Source: Cantharellus purpuraceus
Taxonomy: Eukaryota > Basidiomycota > Agaricomycetes > Cantharellales > Hydnaceae
DNA: 64,000 nucleotides
Assembly: GCA_025174535.1 (NCBI GenBank)
Contig: JALBUN010000048.1
Coordinates: 992,001 to 1,056,000, forward strand
Reading direction: 5' to 3'
The notes below the pieces were generated by a model. It was not told where the DNA came from. It was given only the letters and a program-made list of their open reading frames with translations, and did not search any database. Positions 61,482 to 64,000 of this stretch are shown here, piece by piece (positions within the stretch are counted from its first letter, which is position 1; each line of letters starts with the position of its first letter). The position numbers were made by a program, and so were the translations under genes.

Positions 61482-64000
61482 ATGATGTATAACAGAGAGG
61501 CACTTCAAGGATCCCCCAACTATTCTCAGGGGTCTGCAGTGCCAGGTCATCCATCTACAAGTTCGTCTGGCCACCGACATACAAACTCTATCTCGTCCCA
61601 AACGTCACAAGGATCGCGAAGCAGTAGGCGAGACCATGTATGGATTCTTTGGTATGGGGCATCTTATGAGGTCTAACTCCACTTTAGTATGGCCACAACC
61701 CTGCCGTTGAGTCTGCTGTGACGCGTCTACTTGTGGCCATCAAGCAGCTGTTGGAAGCTCTTACACAATGGAGTACCGGTAGGATGACCGAGACGGAGGT
61801 CAGCGATGTGTATGTCCGGCTTGGAAATGACTTCAACGCTGCAGTAGCTGCATTTAGTCAATTTAACATCGACATGAGGTTCGTCTTGAGGCTGTTATTA
61901 CTCTGAATGGCTCTGCTTATGCACACGGTAAAAAGTGAGCTTATGTCAGTACCTGATGATCTTCGCAATATTTTGGAGACATGCCTTGCGGAAGAAGCCA
62001 CTCCTGCAGTGCTCGACATTTACCTGCCGGACGTGCGCAAAGTTATCACGAACTTATTGCAGGGTTTACGCTCAAAGCAGTCTGTTTACCGTCGCACGGT
62101 TTCGGACAGGTCCAGACAATCCACAAGCACCCAGGGTGATTCTCCACGCATCAGAGACAGTAGGACATCGTCGCGTTCTGGCCATGACCGTACACGGTCT
62201 GCTCCAAGAGAGAGGGAGTCACGGCAGTCGGGCTCAACACGTCGGAAAGACTCCATATCGGAAAGCCAGACGCGAACAACAACTTCCAATGAAGAAACAG
62301 AGTTGGTAGGAGGTTTTGCTCCTCCCGGTGGCTTGCCTTCGGCTCCCGATGAACGAATACAGGTATCTGGCCATCACACACGACGCCACCAATCTGGAAG
62401 CTCACAACGCTATCCTGCCACTCGCGTAGACCCGCTGCCACCCCCAATAGAGCACGAAGAAGGATTTACTTCGCCAACTGAACCTCCTGTCGAAATGGCA
62501 CCACCCGTTTTCCAAGCACCCCCTAACTTGGTTAGATATTCATTGAGTGACAGACCTGTTCCTTCTTCCCCTCCTGTTGTGGCGTCAGAGGACCCTCCCC
62601 CCACGTTTGTTTTGGATCCAGCTTCTCCAAATGCAGCTGACAACGGCTCTGCTTCTGTCGAGTATGATCGACAACCTTCATCCGACTCTGCACGACCAGC
62701 ATCACCAATTATCAGGGGTGAACAAGATGCTGTATCACCATTGGATCATATACGAGCACCTGCAATGGAGAGCTCACTTGCAGCGTTGAAGAAGAGTGAG
62801 GCCCTGGAGCGAAGGGCTTCCAAGCGGTTCTCAACGTACACATTCTCTAAAATGACGGGTACTCGCGACAGAGGTCTATCTGCACTCGACAAGCTCGTGG
62901 GCGGTGAGGAAAGACGTCGGAATAGACGCAGCGCTGCTTTTGGTGGAAATTTGACTCCCGGCGACCTCGAGTCCCTTGCAGAGGAGAATGAGAGTCCGAC
63001 CAGGGGCCCGAAACGTCGAGATGCAAGTAAAGGAAGCCGATCTGACAGTTCACCCTCTGGATCGAAGAGGCAAGTACCTTCTCTAGGAGATGAACTCCCA
63101 CCTGTCCCTCCCGTTCCCGACACAATTATGCCGACTGCGGGTTCACAATCCTTTAACGAAACCGAGCTGACGTTACGGGAGTTTGCTAGCAGTCTTGCAC
63201 CTCCAACTTCTATTGACAGACCACCTTCGGAGCCATCTACGCCTGGCCTTCAAGCTGTCACGGTATTTTTGAAGGTGGGATTGCAAGTCAAAAAGGTCAC
63301 GTTGGAGAGAGACGGATTGTCAATCCCTTCCCTCCGCCTTCAATTTACAGAGAAATTTTCGTATAATCCAGGCATGGACAACTTCCCGGCCATTTACATC
63401 AATGATCCGACGAGTCACATTCAGTATGAGTTGGAAGACATGGATGAAATCAAAGAAAAGTCATTATTGTCTTTGAACATTGAACGTGAGCATCTCATTT
63501 TCTTCTCATGCTGTGTGATTATTACCCAACTGTCGACCCTGTAGCGCTCGACCAGATTAAACAGCATATTGACCTACAAATATCCAACCTGTCGCAAGAC
63601 ATTAAGGACCTTCGATCTACAGTTAATTCTGCTCGGCGCCAGTCACTCCCACCACAAGCGGCTGTGACGGCCGCCACACAATCTCCCGTTGCGCGTCCAT
63701 CGGAAGGTCAGTTCGCAAACGTCGCTCGACGGGTTGCTGCGAGACTGTCACGGATCCACTTGGAGGAAGGGACACCGCGCCCATTGCGGACAAATTCCGA
63801 TGAGACGCCCCGACGTTCACAATCTCCTCAACCGCTTGGCCCTATGCTGCCACAGTTAACAGGAAGCTCTGTAGGAATTTCTGATGTCGCGTCATCACGA
63901 ATCGTATCGGACCTCAAAACGCAATTCGACGAAGTCCAGAACCTCCGGCGCGATCTAGGCGTGATGCGCCAACTTTATAGTGACTTCATGAACCAGACCA
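61482..64000 (+). CDS. BUD6: Actin-interacting polarity protein Bud6/Aip3 (3' end outside window)
   Basis: Polarisome component and formin (Bni1) co-factor that promotes actin nucleation. N-terminal region: AVESAVTRLLVAIKQLLEAL, TQWSTGRMTETEVSDVYVRL and GNDFNAAVAAFSQFNIDM. A long disordered Ser/Pro/Arg-rich middle (62100-63240) follows. Then the Aip3 domain begins: AVTVFLKVGLQVKKVTLERD, LSIPSLRLQFTEKFSYNPGM, FPAIYINDPTSHIQYELEDM; after an intron at 63491 it continues QIKQHIDLQISNLSQDIKDL. The last bases read DLGVMRQLYSDFMNQT, still inside the domain. Introns were placed after RRDH, after DMS and after LNIE. Two adjacent ATGs (61482 and 61485) are possible starts. Confidence 0.9.

Overview
The window is nuclear DNA from a filamentous basidiomycete, most likely an Agaricomycete. 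The signs are tightly packed genes on both strands, many short GT-AG introns of about 50-70 nt in nearly every gene, intergenic gaps often under 150 bp, and gene products typical of that group. All gene models were made by eye from reading frames, splice signals and family knowledge, so single exon borders may be off.

Layout. 1-12.3 kb: UDP-GlcNAc transporter (cut by the window start), nucleoporin Nup53, mitoribosomal protein mS45, a long coiled-coil protein, a RING/coiled-coil protein, an FBXO9/Hrt3-type F-box protein and an ER membrane J-protein. 12.3-14 kb holds no supportable gene. 14-22.7 kb: PP2A B55 subunit, splicing factor Prp40, mitoribosomal bL21m and ATP synthase alpha. 22.9-27.3 kb is the odd region: an Rix7-type AAA ATPase without its usual N-terminal domain converges on a broken PP2A methylesterase (PPE1) gene. 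The pair is bracketed by copies of a 36-bp motif, two in one orientation on the left and four inverted on the right. 27.5-29.1 kb: an unrecognised protein with a run of SUMO-acceptor-like motifs. 29.4-41.6 kb: mL44, an M20 carboxypeptidase, histone H2A, an M50B-like membrane protein, Fis1, RNA polymerase III subunit Rpc53, a Gfo/Idh/MocA oxidoreductase and TAF10. 42.1-51.5 kb: a Zap1-like zinc-finger factor, a CCCH plus RBR ubiquitin ligase, and an NFX1/FAP1 factor. 52.4-64 kb: AP-1 gamma adaptin, DNA ligase IV, Tma16 and Bud6 (cut by the window end).

Most genes are unrelated housekeeping genes. Several work in mitochondria (mS45, bL21m, ATP1, mL44, Fis1), some as close head-to-head pairs (bL21m/ATP1, FIS1/RPC53). 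One PP2A theme recurs: an intact B55 regulatory subunit and, 10 kb away, a decayed methylesterase for the same phosphatase. No transposase, reverse transcriptase, tRNA, rRNA or viral gene was recognised.

The most unusual points are the inverted-repeat bracket around RIX7 and the PPE1 pseudogene, the array of psi-K-x-E motifs in the orphan gene, two probable GC-AG introns and very short exons whose existence is forced by conserved protein sequence.
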